This document shows positions 32,609-44,471 of a stretch of DNA of 64,000 bases, piece by piece. This DNA is from Agapetus fuscipes (Eukaryota; Arthropoda; Insecta; Trichoptera; Glossosomatidae), in the NCBI GenBank assembly GCA_951799405.1, contig OX637359.1, positions 2,290,201 through 2,354,200 on the forward strand, given 5' to 3'. The notes beneath the pieces are model-generated. The model saw only the letters and a list, made by a program, of their open reading frames with translations, had not been told where the DNA came from and searched no databases. A program made the position numbers and the translations under genes. The number at the start of each line of letters is the position of its first letter. Positions within the stretch are counted from its first letter, which is position 1.

Positions 32609-33490
32609 ATAGATTGGTATGAGGTTGACCACCCATACTATAAAAATGGTTCACTTTGCCAATGTCACCCCTGTTTCAGAAAAGGTCGGCAAGAGTTGCA
32701 GGGCATGTTCATTTGAGATTGTTTTTTTTTATATATTGTAGGTCCACATGCGACATGTGTGAGCGCGAAATTATGCGTGTCTCCTTGTGGGAATACGCTT
32801 AATATGAATCTGAAATGATATATATCTTTGCAGGGCTGCTATTCCCATTTGACCCATAGACAATAATCTTCTAGAATTTACGAAAATATGTCAAAAAAGC
32901 CATAAACGGTATTCCACAAGGTCTCACCTCGATTCTTGTCATTAGAGAAGAATCATGAGCCATTTTGCCGGTGAGTTGCATCTCGAGCGCTCAAAATGTA
33001 TGAAGATCTATGTTATGGAGGTTATGTTGCGATGATATTGAGAAGTATTTATTTTTTAAAAGGCGAAATGTTATTCCTCAGTAAAATAACATATCATAAT
33101 ATTAAGAAGTACTTCAGTATCATATTTTTAATTTAGAATTCATGGTTTTAAGGTGAAAAACTTGGTCGATACAACGATTTCGCAATTTCAATACAACGTT
33201 ATTTAACACGATAATAATATCAGAAAATTATAACATTGTCCAAAATATGTAAATAATAATATTATTTTAAATCCCCAGCTGACTTTTGCGAGAGCGAATA
33301 AAAATATATGACTTAGAGTGAGACAGCATGATCAAAAACAACGTTGCCAAATCGTTTTGATAGAATCGTATTAGACAGAAACACTTGCATTGCAGAATAC
33401 GAGGCGGCCATTTTTTGTGAATCTTGATTTCGGGGACTCGAGATTTTTGTGAGAATTGGGAATAGCTATCCAGCTTAATTTGTTTCGCAG
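32609..33490 (+). repeat. R240 repeat upstream of exon 1, unit 2, interrupted
   Basis: Equivalent of 3874-4120. R240 runs from ATAGATTGGTATGAGG to 32832; the last bases (GCTTAATTT) resume at 33473 after a TIR element. Confidence 0.75.
32833..33470. mobile_element. TIR element, 638 bp
   Basis: Ends GGGCTGCTATTCCCATTTG and AATTGGGAATAGCTATC form imperfect inverted repeats. CA occurs on both flanks, and unit 1 near 4110 is the empty site (TTTGCAGCTTAG). No ORF beyond 75 codons. The superfamily is not assigned. Confidence 0.65.
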
Positions 33491-33506
33491 CCATCAGTGA
33501 TACTGT

Positions 33507-34422
33507 TGTGGTGCATCAGTACAGAAGATGAAAGAAAACCAGATATCTGAAATCAGATAAAAAGAAGATAATCCGAAAATTGTGCGTGCCCACCCCTAGT
33601 AGTGGGCCCGCGAGAACGAGTGGGAGTATAAAAGGTGTACGCCGCGCTCCAGCCAGCCAGACACACTGAGACCACGGAACGAGCAACATCTTACCGCGCT
33701 CCCGCCAAAATTGCAAGCCGTCTCGCGTTCCCGCCGATTTCCAAGCAGAGACGCAAAACAACTTTGCACCGTCGCCTGGACGTCTCCGCAGTTCACTACA
33801 TCATCACCAGAGAAACTTCGAGACCACCGAGCGGACATCTACATCTCCCGCCAAAATCTCAAGACATCTCTCGCATTCCCGCCAATTTCCAAGCAGAGAC
33901 GACATCTTACCTCGCGCCTTCGCCTGGACATCTCCAGCTTCATCATACCTTCACCTGGACATCTCCAGCTTCGCCACATCTTTACCTAGAAGATTCTCAA
34001 GACCTCGCCAGGAACAGACTTGAGGCAACCGTCTCCTACAGCACACCGCTCACATCACAACACAAAAGGTCCTTCTTAGGGCCACTTTTAATTTTCCTCA
34101 AAAGTTTACAGTTTTTTCTCCTGCTCACAACAAAAGGTCCTTGTTAGGGCCAATCCGAACTTCCTCAAAAGTTTACATGGTTTCGTCCTAATTGCCACTT
34201 TCCATATTTCCTTTCCTTCCCCCACTTCAAGCATCAAGCATCCTGCTCGCCTCACAAGCAAGGCGGATTAAGGAGGACTTCCGCCTGGACGCAGCTTGAA
34301 GACCGGAAGATTGCAACCAATACAACATTTTGAATTACCTTTGATTGAACAGTACTGACTGCATTAAAAATATACACTTTCAAAAACGGGCTTTCAATTC
34401 TCACCACACACACAACCTCCAA
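33507..34422 (+). mobile_element. Solo LTR candidate, 916 bp
   Basis: It begins TGTGGTGCATC and is flanked by the 5-bp TSD ACTGT (33502-33506, 34423-34427). Unit 1 near 4150 is the empty site. A TATA box (TATAAAAGG, 33627-33635) and a GC-rich, CCAGCCAGCCAGACACAC transcribed region look like an LTR promoter and leader. Internal repeats occur, such as CACCTGGACATCTCCAGCTT. The last bases are CTCCAA rather than the canonical CA. No PBS, gag or pol is attached. Confidence 0.65.
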
Positions 34423-34579
34423 ACTGTCTTGAGGCGCTCGTACAAAAATTGATTACAAAAACAAGCATATTATACGAAGGAGGGAAATGTTTATAAAAGA
34501 ATGTGGGTTTTGGTACTCTAAAAAAATACCAATATTTTTCTTATCCAAGAAAATATAAATATTGTTCAAAAAACATAGG

Positions 34580-34587
34580 TATCGATA
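34580..34587. promoter_or_regulatory. TATCGATA motif, unit 2
   Basis: Same position relative to exon 1 (about 210 bp upstream of the ATG) as 4306. Unit 2 retains an additional TATCGAGTATCGGGCCCAAT segment downstream that is deleted in unit 1. Confidence 0.3.
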
Positions 34588-34795
34588 CTTTTGATAATCG
34601 ATAGGTTACGCTCATCTGTAACTTATCGAGTATCGGGCCCAATGCCCATCCCTACACTACTGTCACAAAATTGAAAAGAAGGAGAATTTTCTGTTGTCAT
34701 AGGTGGCTGTTGTAGAATGTATCGCGGTTTATATTTGCATTTGCACATTAACTGTTAGCTGGTCAATGTATGTGAGTGTTGTTTAGTTGATTACC

Positions 34796-35045
34796 ATGGA
34801 TATTGTTAAGCAAGAACAGGATTCTGACACGGAGTCAGCGGATCCACAACTAGTGCACTTGTGCGAACAAATAGACATTGAAGAGAGCGATGTGAAGCAA
34901 GAGAGACTGGCTCGAGAGAGGGACTGGGAAGCCGAGGACTCTGTACTGGATAAGATAAAGAATGAGTGCGCTGCCTCTCCACCTTCTGGCTTGTTGAAGG
35001 ACTGCCGCGTACTTGTGGCCAGAATCAATGTGGCGGGACATTCAG
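34796..35045 (+). CDS. Zinc-finger gene 2, coding exon 1
   Basis: ATG in ACCATGG after an in-frame TAG. The 83 codons are identical to 4513-4762 except Thr for Pro in SDTESADPQ. The donor is CATTCAG/GTAACTGG in phase 1. Splicing to 45777 gives a 443-residue protein across a 10.7-kb intron. It could equally pair with the orphan finger exon at 59412. Near-complete conservation while the flanking intron has diverged suggests coding constraint or recent duplication. Confidence 0.75.
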
Positions 35046-35274
35046 GTAACTGGGCGCGCGCTCCATTATATAGACGTTGTTGTTTTGTGGATGCAATCAA
35101 CTATTTTACATTTACGCTTTCAATATATAAACAAAACTGAGAATCCATCTTTTCTACACAAAACAAGATCCTGATGTGTTTTTATCTAGAATAAAACTTC
35201 ACTTAAGTACTTCAACATCCTTTTTTCATCTTCTTCAGACTAAACGTCACTGAATTCAGGGTTTTTCTCATTTC

Positions 35275-35352
35275 TGACTCCCTCGGGGGGAATCGAACCC
35301 TTGCTCTCTGCACAGAATGCAAGCATTCTTCCAACTGAGCTATCGTGTGTTA
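35275..35352 (-). repeat. tRNA-like sequence, unit 2
   Basis: Copy of 4993-5070, with the same boxes and no pairing acceptor stem. Confidence 0.5.
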
Positions 35353-35507
35353 GTGTGTAATTTTGATGGATATTATAGTTTAACGAGGTGATTCTAGTCC
35401 AAAATAAAAATCTGATTTAATTTTTGCAAAATAAGTTTTGAAAATTTTGACCAGTTTCGAAACGTACTATATGCGATCCATCAATGGAATTGTAGCCCCC
35501 GTAATGT

Positions 35508-35600
35508 CGTGTGTCTTCTACAAAGAAGAACCACGAACTGATGGTGGTTCTTTTTTGTAGAAGACACGTCTCCTGAGGACGGCGGATATGACTCCAACGA
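35508..35600. repeat. Hairpin with hammerhead-like tail, unit 2
   Basis: Copy of 5231-5320: a GTGTCTTCTAC stem, then CTCCTGAGGACGG and CGAAACGTAGAG. Confidence 0.45.
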
Positions 35601-35989
35601 AACGTAGAGAAAATCGTTTTTCTCTTTTGCACGGTCAGTAAAATCCGTTTTTTTTCATTACATAAATAGTTAAATTCATTCATAATATTATCATATTCAA
35701 TTGTTTCAACACGGCATACCATCAACATGCAATTGTCAATGCTCAATACGGGATTGTCCAAAAAATCCCTATAGACAATCGGTGGGAAATCAATATACGC
35801 TGGTGTCAAAAGCTTGTGCAGGGAACCTACGTCGTACTTACAGGATATCATGCACACATACACACAAGACTAAAAGAGGGACACAACTCTAAATCCCGTC
35901 CCACCCAGAACCAGCCCGAATGACTTTTTTTCACCTTGTTATTCCATAATAGATAGATGTCGTGGTAGAGGAAGACCTAGAAAGGTATG

Positions 35990-37309
35990 TCTTGTCTTGT
36001 ATCCTGCCGCCTTTCCTCTAGGGGTGGCCAGTACCTCCACACAAGTGCCTCCACTTGACTCTGTCCTTGCATACTTCTTTCATCTCATCTAATTTCATCA
36101 CTCTTTTCATGCATGCTCTTCTCTTGTTTCCACTCTGTAGATTCCATTCATTCGCAATCTCATTTATCTGATCAATCCATTGTTTCCTAGGTCTTCCCCT
36201 TCCACGCTTACCTGTTACATTCCCTTTATACACTCTTTTTGTCAGTCGGTCTTCATTCATCCTTTCAATATGTCCAAACCATCGCATCACACTTCTTTGA
36301 ACTTTCACTTTCACGCTTTCTTTTACTCCGCATTCATTTAGAACCCATTCGTTTCTCACTCTATCTTTCAGTGTTTTTCCTGTCATACTTCTCAGATGGG
36401 CCATTTCTACGGTGCATACCTTATTTACTTCTCTTTCATTCAACGTCCATGACTCGCTTCCATACATCAGGGTCGGCAACAAAATACAATTGTGTACCGC
36501 CATTTTCATTTTCTTTGGTATCCTTTTATTCTTCGCTATTCTACCAAACGCTCCTATCACGCATCTTCCTTTGCTGGCACGCTTCTCTAATTCTTTCGTC
36601 ATCTTACCATTCGCCTCAAACTTACTTCCTAAATAGTCAAACTCATTCACTACTTCAACTTTTATTCCATTCAAATTAATTGTAAGTTCCTCACATACTT
36701 CATTCCTGTCAAAAACTAATACTTTTGTCTTATTCGCATTTACTTTCAAGCTATTCTTACAAAATGCATCATTTAGTTTGGTTAACATCGTTTGGAGTTC
36801 CTCCGCCGAGTCAGCTAAAACTATAGCATCATCAGCATAAAGAAGTACTCCAACTCTTGTTTCACCCACTTTCACTCCGCTCTCTGATATTCCAGCTTCT
36901 TTTATGCAACTGTCCATGATTATATTAAACAACCATGGACTCATCACGCAGCCTTGCCTCACTCCCTTATATACATCAAACCAGTCACTATATCTCCCAT
37001 CCACTCTTACACATGCCGAACTATTTTCATAGATGGCACGTATCACATTCAGAAGATTATCATTCACACCGTACTTCCTGAGAACATTCCACAGCATACA
37101 TCTGTCCACCGAGTCAAAGGCCCTCTCAAGATCTACGAATGCTGCGTAGACCACCCTCCCCACAGCCAGATGTTTTTCAACAATCTGTCTGAGAGTAAAG
37201 ATTTGGTCCACACAACCTCGTCCTGGCATAAAGCCAGATTGAATATCAGAGACCCTGTGATCGGTGGCCATTCTCACTTTTTTTATGACAATTTTGCATA
37301 TGGATTTGC
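35990..37309 (-). mobile_element. RTE-type element 2, 5'-truncated
   Basis: The 1320-bp insert is flanked by GTATG (35985-35989, 37310-37314) within the older RTE relic; unit 1 at 5700 is the empty site. The 3' end on the minus strand is a short ACAAG-type repeat (GATACAAGACAAGA), typical of RTE tails. It carries no R240. Confidence 0.88.
36018..37277 (-). pseudogene. RTE-like reverse transcriptase, 3' two-thirds of RT
   Basis: 419 open residues: SGFMPGRGCVDQIF, FVDLERAFDSVDR, GVRQGCVMSPWLFN, LLYADDAIVL (catalytic Asp pair), LMYGSESWT, RWFGHIERM and GRGRPRKQW. It is a different family from the 13190-14407 copy (clearly diverged along the whole length and with a different 3' end). The endonuclease is absent through truncation. 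No stop or frameshift suggests a young insertion. Confidence 0.85.
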
Positions 37310-37420
37310 GTATGGATTGACTAAATTCTTGAAATAGCGAATGAATGGGATATCCAGAGTCATAATAAAAGGAGAGCTTGTATGAAAAAGGTTATGATTC
37401 GGAATGAAATGAAAGAAGTA

Positions 37421-37653
37421 TCTAATCTAAGCTGCAAGGATATATACCATTTAAGATTTACATCAAATGCATTCCCACAAGCAGACATATATAATTTCGC
37501 GCTAACACATGCCGCATGTGGACCTACATTATAAGAACCCATCTCAAATGAACATAAGCCCTGCAACTCTTGCCGTCCTTCCCTGAGACAGGGGTGACAT
37601 TAGCAAAGTGAACCATTTTTTCACAGTATGGGTGGTCAGCCGCATACCAACCT
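37421..37653 (-). repeat. R240 repeat in RTE relic, unit 2
   Basis: Equivalent of 5818-6051, with the same flanks GAAGTA and TGCAAGG. Confidence 0.75.
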
Positions 37654-37810
37654 ATGCAAGGGTTTATCTGTAATTCTGGCGGTTAAGGCTAAGGCTTTCA
37701 AAATTTTAATTCACATATTTTAAATAATATGTTTTGTAGATTTTAATTTCATTGTTTTTTTTTAATTAGTCAGAAATTGTGCGTAAAAGTTGTCATGTGT
37801 CGTTTTATTA

Positions 37811-38062
37811 GTCGCTGTTATGGCCGAGGGGGGCAAGTGGGCTGATCTGTATAGCGTGTTTGCAATAGAACAATGTTGGTTCGATCCCCGCCTGGTTCAT
37901 TTGACCATAACTTGGACCCTGGTTCAACAGATGTTATTGGGTAATTATTAATTAATAATTCATTAGAATAATCAATACCTAATGAAATATTAATTGATGA
38001 TATTAAAACCTGTTTCTGGCCAGGCAAAATAGATTGGTGAATTGCATTCCTCTTCACAAATC
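37811..38062 (+). mobile_element. SINE with Ser/Leu-tRNA-like head, unit 2
   Basis: Copy of 6208-6460 with the boxes TATGGCCGAGGG and GGTTCGATCCCCGCC. Confidence 0.5.
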
Positions 38063-38094
38063 TTTTTTTTTAAATTTAAATTAAAAATTTAATT

Positions 38095-38366
38095 AATAAT
38101 TATAAAAAATTATAAAAAACACAGAGTTTTATTTTCACAAATTGAGTTTTTATTTCCACCTCAAGTACTTTCGACTTATTCACGTCATTATCAAGAGGAA
38201 TTTATCTGATCTGATCCTCTTGATAATGACGTGAATAAGTCGAAAGTACTTGAGGTGGAAATAAAAACTCAATTTGTGAAAATAAAACTCTGTGTTTTTT
38301 ATAATTTTTTATAATTATTTATAAAAATGAATTTTCACTGTGTGAATACACAAACTTTAAAAAGTC
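38095..38366. mobile_element. Foldback element F3 (Penelope-like arms)
   Basis: Arms of about 106 bp (38095-38201 and 38214-38320) with a 12-bp loop are followed by an extension with GAATTTTCACTGTGTGAAT. The 13-bp TSD TAAAAATTTAATT is at 38082-38094 and 38367-38379; unit 1 near 6485 is the empty site. Arms contain CTTGATAATGAC and GTCGAAAGTAC, aligning with the words in F1 and F2. Confidence 0.78.
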
Positions 38367-38439
38367 TAAAAATTTAATTGATTGTTTACTCTATGTACTT
38401 AAGTAATGTTCTGTAATTAATTGTTTGTGTTCCTTTTCT

Positions 38440-40438
38440 AATAGCTTGGTATGAGGCTGACCACCCATACTGTAAAAAATTGGTTCACTTTGCTAATGTC
38501 ACCCCTGTTACAGGGAAGGACGGCAAGAGTTGCAGAGCTTATGTTCATTTGAGATTGAGTTTTATATTGTAGGTTGTAGAGTTCCCCCCCCTTGCGAAAT
38601 GAAAATATGGGGAATGTGGTCCGAGTTCTGGAAAAGGTATTCTGGAAATGCTGGTATGGTGAACTCCTGGTTGATGAAGAAAGATCAGAGATCTTGGAAC
38701 ACTGGTAGATGCTGGTACTGCTCGTACTGGAACTGGTAATCCCTCGTTGCCACCTCGAGGTGATCGTCGTTTTTTCCCAATTGTGTGATCGTCTAGCTAA
38801 GGTTAGGACTCCTCGTCATGTGGAAGATAATGAAACGGAACGTTGTGTGATTTTTTGTTTTACCGTTTCAAAATCTACTTTAGTGGCAAACCCAAATTCG
38901 TTATCGTTTGGTGTGGAACATACGCATTTTCTAACTAATTTGTAAATTCAAAATTATAATTAAAAAAACTTACGAGATTTAAGTTACGTGTAATGCAAAA
39001 TGACTATATGGTATTAAAACCGATTTTAAAACAAGTGACTTTAATTTTTAATGGGATTTTGTGTTCTGTGAAGTTACTAGAACCCGCTCTGGTAAGGTCA
39101 CAGCGTATAGAAAAAACACGGCAGTCAACGTATTCAAAGGCGTATACAAAATGAGGAACAAGGAAAAAGGGGGGACGCAGATCGCGAAAAGTTAATTGAT
39201 GTGTTAATTTTGTTAGTCTTTTTATTTGACAGATTACATAAATTTACAAAATAACATTATAATAACAATATGAATAAATTACATTGTGCCTAAATGTATT
39301 ACGTATAATATATTTATAATAATATGCAAAATCTACCTCCACCCACCCCATAATTATTTTAATTAAAATCCCACCTCTGAGTAGAAAATCTGCCTGCTAG
39401 CTCCAATGGAGAAGCCAGTGGACTTGCGACCTCTGGAGTAGGGTTTTTCGATCGAATTACAAGCTCAACGCTCCCCTTCTTCACCAAAGAAACGTCACAG
39501 GACTTTAGCACGCTAATTCTTGGCAAAAGGAAAGGAAGTCTTGTCACCAGCTTCGACTAAGTGTTACCCCACTGGGTCGGATATTTCAGCATTCCCGTTA
39601 CCAAAACTTAACGCGCGCCTACTCCATACTCTATTCCAAGCTGCTTTTGTTAGAGAAGACAGCTTCTAATTTACCCCATCATTCTACCAAAATTCGCAAT
39701 ACCATGGCACCGTCTGATACTCAGCAAGTCCGGCCAAGTAGACCCGAGACAGATGCCAAAATAAAGAAAACCTGGCAAAACAATATTTATGGAAATATCT
39801 ACTCCATAACCTGTTCCTGGTACACCTCAATATCGGGAAAACCCGATATGGGTGGAAGACCCGAAGCACAGACTACGAAAGACCTTTCCACATCCCCATA
39901 AATAATGCCTTAACCAATCGAAATTCGAATGGTAGAAAAATAATTGTGCAAACCGCTTTACTCACGGACAGGAACACGCCACTGGTTTTAAGTTTGTATT
40001 AATTGTCGCGCAATTAGTTATTTTTAGTGCAATCAGCTTAATTATTTTCTCCCGGCAGCATCTCAGGTCCATTTTCAGCTCCATCCTCACACAAACACCC
40101 ACAAATCAAATATTAAACGGCAATTTTCAGATTTTATCTAGAAGAGACGCGTCACCCACGGCTTCAGAACGAAAACTGAATTCAATGCATTTGTCAAAGG
40201 ACAGCTCAAGGGTTTTTTATAAGGGTACCTTTTTTTTCTCAAGTCTTTAAGTGTCATAAAGGGATATATAATACTTTGTATAGAATTACGGATGTATAAA
40301 CGAATATGGATAGAGTCAGATCTTTACAAGGTTCACATTCAGCATGTTGAAGTGCATACTTATATGTGTCTGCTTGTGGGAATGCATTTAATATAAATCT
40401 TACGATGTGTTATATATCTTTGCAACTTAGATTATAGT
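38440..40438 (+). repeat. R240 repeat split by LTR-like insertion
   Basis: Left part 38440-38574, right part 40333-40438. Equivalent to the uninterrupted 6557-6796. Confidence 0.8.
38575..40328. mobile_element. LTR-type insertion, 1754 bp
   Basis: Begins TGTAGAGTTCC and ends GATCTTTACA, TG...CA with TGTA/TACA inverted ends. The 4-bp TSD AGGT lies at 38571-38574 and 40329-40332. I found no internal direct LTR pair and no gag or pol motif, so it is either a long solo LTR or a degenerate non-coding LTR element. It includes a C-rich start and AT-rich segments at 39200-39360. Confidence 0.6.
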
Positions 40439-41159
40439 TTATTGTGATTGCCCGGGAAATCAGGTATGAGGAGAGAATGGAGAGGGGCTCCTACGTCATC
40501 CTTATGCCCGTTTTCACCAAGAATATTTAAAGATAAAGTGCTGTTTAAAAATATTTAAGTACCAGTTTTGTTTTCACCAGCATTTAAGAACCTCTTAACT
40601 CGCTAAAAACTTCTTATATTTGCGAGCCCGATATTCCGCTGCCTAAACTGTCTCTTACGCTAAAGGATACTTTAGCGACCTGTCAGTGAGGTTATGTCAT
40701 GTTTAAACTGCAAATAAGTGAACATGCACACCGATATCCTTGTTTTTTTAGAAACTCTTGAGGATATAGAAGTTGCTAGGACTTATCTACGTCCAAAAAG
40801 TTTTGAGAAAGGTAATTTTTTTTCAATAAGAATAGTATGACATCGATTTTTGGTGCGGATATCAGCTGTCAAAAATACAATCATGTAGCTCCTTGCTGGA
40901 TGAAATTGTAGTAATTTTTAAGTTTTCGGACAATAGAGCTGTACAAATATAGTTTTGGTAAAGATGTTGTGGAAATAACTATTATCGTCCATGAATTTAT
41001 AACATATTTAAAAACATCGATCTTTTACATTGATAGATGTTTATAGGTTGATACCCACCATAAATTTGTCATTTCACAGGCCTTATGATATCCTTCAGAT
41101 GAATTGTTACTTATTGTTTTGTACAGAAACAATTCAGTGACACACAGGGATAACTATTT

Positions 41160-41975
41160 ATTTATTTATTTATTTATTTACAATAGCAATACATTTAACT
41201 TAACAGTACAAGGACCATAGCGCTAAACATCATATTATACTATATTTAACTTAACATAAAACATAATAGATTTAACTTATCTTAAAAATTACTCAAGCAC
41301 ACGTCTTTCTAACAAAACCTTCCACTCACGCATCAACTCATTTATTCCGGAATAAAATATATCCATATTCGGCGATGACGACATCAGATCATTGATCATC
41401 GCGTGCGCACGAGAAACAAATGAGTTACGGAGGAGATTAGTCCGGCTCGAGGTAACGCTAAAGAGCCTATGCGACCTGGCTCTGGTAAAGGAGTCGGGCA
41501 CATAGAGCGTCAAAACACGCCCGCTCAATTCCATGCTGTCAACCTCGTTTCTGAGGAGTTTGATAATGAATTTGGCAAGAGAAAGTTGCCTTCTAAGGAA
41601 TAAGGAGTCGAAACCAAGATGTCCCTGCAGGAAAGCGGTGGGATACATAAAGGGATAGTATCCATACAACACTTTGTAATGATGCCTCAGAAATACTTTT
41701 TGCACCTGTTCTAGCATTAAGATGTATTTATTTTCATGTGGAGCCCAGATCGGTGCATTGGATTCGAGAATACTACGCACTAGTGCAGTGTATAATATCT
41801 GAGTTGCAGTGTCAGATAACATCTGCGTATTACGGATGACGAAACCCAAGCGCTGGTAAGCCTTGTCCCTTACGTTACTGATCTGCGTATGGAAGTTGAG
41901 CTGGGTGTCGAAGACCACGCCCAAGTCCCTAACTGAGCTCACTCTAGTAACAAGCTCGTTGGAAATAAAGTAGTC
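41160..41975 (-). pseudogene. Jockey-like RT C-terminal fragment
   Basis: 217 open residues (41289-41942) start after the polymerase core: VRDLGVVFDTQLNFHTQI, YTALVRSILESNAPIWAPHE, YVPDSFTRARSHRLF and NMDIFYSGINELMREWKVLL. The element ends in a (TTTA)n run at 41156-41182, its A-rich tail on the minus strand. It is a 5'-truncated insert, related to but distinct from the 7.7-kb copy. Confidence 0.8.
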
Positions 41976-42281
41976 ATGTATTTAGAGGTATTACAATTTT
42001 ATGCCACTGTAGGTAAGCCATCAGCTGATATCTGTGACAGAAGTGAGGCGTAGCCCCATGTAGCAGGATTAAACAAGTTTCTCGCGGTCAGCCTCTGAAA
42101 AGTTGAAGCATGTTTCTTCTTTAATTTGATGACATTGTGATAATTGATTGGTGACCGCCGTGTATTTGAAAATGCCAATTTTACATGTCGAATATTGATG
42201 TAAATTGTCAACAACGAAAAACGCAATAGAGAAACGCATCTGAATGCAGCTGCAGACTACAAGCCGTATTATAGTGTGTGC

Positions 42282-42531
42282 ATTCCTTGACTTATAGGTT
42301 GGTATGAGGCTGACCACCCATACTGTAAAAAATGGTTCACTTTGCCAATGTCACCCCTGTTTCAGGGAAGGTCGGCAAAAGTTGTGGGGCTTATGTTCAT
42401 TTGAGGTTTGGATTTTATTTGTAAGTACACATTCAGCATTTGTAAGCGCGAACTACACTTGTTGGTTTGTGGGCATACATCTGAGAGCTTTAAATGAATA
42501 TATCCTTGCAACTTAGATTATAGATTATAGA
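42282..42531 (+). repeat. R240 repeat nested in PIF-like element
   Basis: Runs TTCCTTGACTTATAGGTTGG to CTTAGATTATAGATTATAG, the same extended ends as the RTE 3' terminus at 12816-13070. It is probably an extreme 5'-truncated copy of that RTE or a SINE using its end. Confidence 0.8.
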
Positions 42532-42547
42532 TATATCAAAATATACT

Positions 42548-43486
42548 TTTTCTACTCCCATTTGGTAATTTACTAATTACAAAACGGCTAACGCAATCAC
42601 AATGCCATACGCATAAAATGAACATGTGCGCATGCGCATTGTCAGAATTGGAACCATTTTTTAATTTCAAATGTCAACCTTGTATGGGGGTATGAAGACC
42701 TGTCAATCCAAGATGGCCGCAAGCGATCAGCTGATTAGGCTTCATACAATATTAGTGATATTCGGTAGGTAGGAATTACCGTGGTGATGAGACTTTCAGC
42801 CCTGTTCAGATGAAAATAAATAAGTATATTTTATGTGTAGAGTCAAATAAAAATTGTTAATAGTGCTAAAATTTATCGAATTTATTTATCGGATTGCTCC
42901 AAATAAAGCTTTCCTTTTTTCAATGGAAAATAAAAGGCTTGAAAGGAAAACAATACAAAAAATTTCACCGCAAAAAATAAACAAACTCAAAAAGTTACTT
43001 GGTTAATAGGTGAGTATGAGGTTGATCACCTATGCTGTACAAATTTGGTTCACCTGCCAATACAACTGCAGGGCATATGTTTATTTAAGTTTTGGGTTTG
43101 AATGTTTAAGCTTATATGCAGGATGTAAAAGCGCGACCTTATACATATGTGTCGGCTTGTGGGCATGAATTCAATATGAAACCTAAATATAATTTATTTT
43201 TACAACTTAGGTTAGATTAGATAATCGAAGGGAATGATAAATCACACGTTTTGACAAAGGTAAGGTTTTAATTACTTCAAATGGACGAGTACATTATAAT
43301 GACTATTATTCACTATTTTGTTAATTCTCTCATGGTCGTAGAAAAAGTATTGTATGCCACTGCACGTAATTAGTCTTTGTAACACTCGTGCTTTCTATTG
43401 TGCCATTCGGCTGCGCCTCATGGCACAAACTAGCACTCGTGTTAAAAAGACTATCATTACTTGGCAGTGGCATAAATAACTATTGT
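42548..43486. other. Unclassified insertion block
   Basis: Absent from the PIF-like element at 11482. It contains a diverged R240 (43005-43221) and GAGTGCTAGTTTGTGCCATG (minus strand, 43428-43450), also found at 56740-56760 beside the Gypsy fragment. No coding frame. Confidence 0.45.
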
Positions 43487-43974
43487 ACGCATCATTAAAA
43501 AGATAAAAATTCAATTAAAAAATAATGTTTGCAGCGTAAATGGTAGATATTATTATAAACGTCAAATAATCGTGTGTTATTTTTATTTGAAATGTGTATA
43601 TTATTTTATAAACTATAAAATACATTTCGAATTTACAAAAATCAAGTTTCACAACACTAGTTGCTTGCTAAACAGGCTCCTAGCTAGGTGGCCGATTTTT
43701 AGGTGACAGTTTGACTCGTGAAACTCAACGTACTTTAGGTGACAGTTTGACTCGTGAAACTCAACGTACGTTAGGTACCCGTTTAAGAGTCTCTTATATT
43801 TAAATACTTTTAGCTAGGTGACGGTTTAGAAGGAGTCGGTGAAAACGGGCATTAGCATATTATGTGCACAGGAACCTTTAGTTATAACAAACATTATTAT
43901 TTCTATATCAACCAGTATATTGGTGTGTGACACTGCGTACATACTATTATGCAATATGTTAGCAGCTCAGCCTG

Positions 43975-44471
43975 CACCGGTCCGTAGCTCAGTGGTAACA
44001 CTGCGGACTCTGAATGGGAAGGTTGTTGGTTCGATTCCTGGCGGAGCACAAAAAATATTCCATTTATATTTTCAAATTTGTTCTTCGCCGGGTTGAAAAA
44101 TTCATAAAACCTTTACCAATGACCGGTCACCAAAGGTCCATCCAGCCTTACAGCAACTGGGTCTTGCTTGAGAATTGGCGCTTTGTAGCAACGACGATCA
44201 AGCTCGTAAAAAAAGGTCGATAGCTCAATTGGTAGAATGCTTGCATTCCATGCCGAGAGCAAGGGTTCGATCTCAAAGGTTTACTCAGCCTTCACAAGAA
44301 ATGAGAACCAGCTCCCCCGGGAGCTGGGAAACCCCCACTTCAACTGAAAGTGGTTGGTGTGAGGCCGGCCCCCTTACCTGTAAAAATAAATAGGTCCCGA
44401 AGTGCCACATGCGATCCCTTCGGGGATAACGCAGGCAAGAAGTTAAACTATATGTGTAGCTTAGTTGCGTT
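43975..44471 (+). mobile_element. Composite SINE, copy 4
   Basis: Equivalent of 6983-7480 with intact boxes: TAGCTCAGTGGTAACA and GGTTCGATTCCTGGCGGAGC, then TAGCTCAATTGGTAGAATG and GGTTCGATCTC in the second module. Confidence 0.8.

Larger units (their letters stand above)
40505..43851. mobile_element. PIF/Harbinger-like element 3 with nested insertions
   Basis: Ends TGCCCGTTTTCACC and GGTGAAAACGGGCA; TTA duplicated at 40502-40504 and 43852-43854. The empty site is at 6863 in unit 1 (CATCCTTAGCATATT). Length is raised to 3.3 kb by an RT fragment (about 41160-41975), an R240 (42282-42531) and another block (about 42548-43486). A 36-bp GACAGTTTGACTCGTGAAAC unit is tandemly duplicated at about 43700-43770. 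Confidence 0.85.

Noticed and set aside
33635..34147. 170-codon ORF in the solo LTR
   Set aside because: Low-complexity, repeat-derived reading (TSPASPHL repeats) within an LTR-like leader; no recognisable domain.
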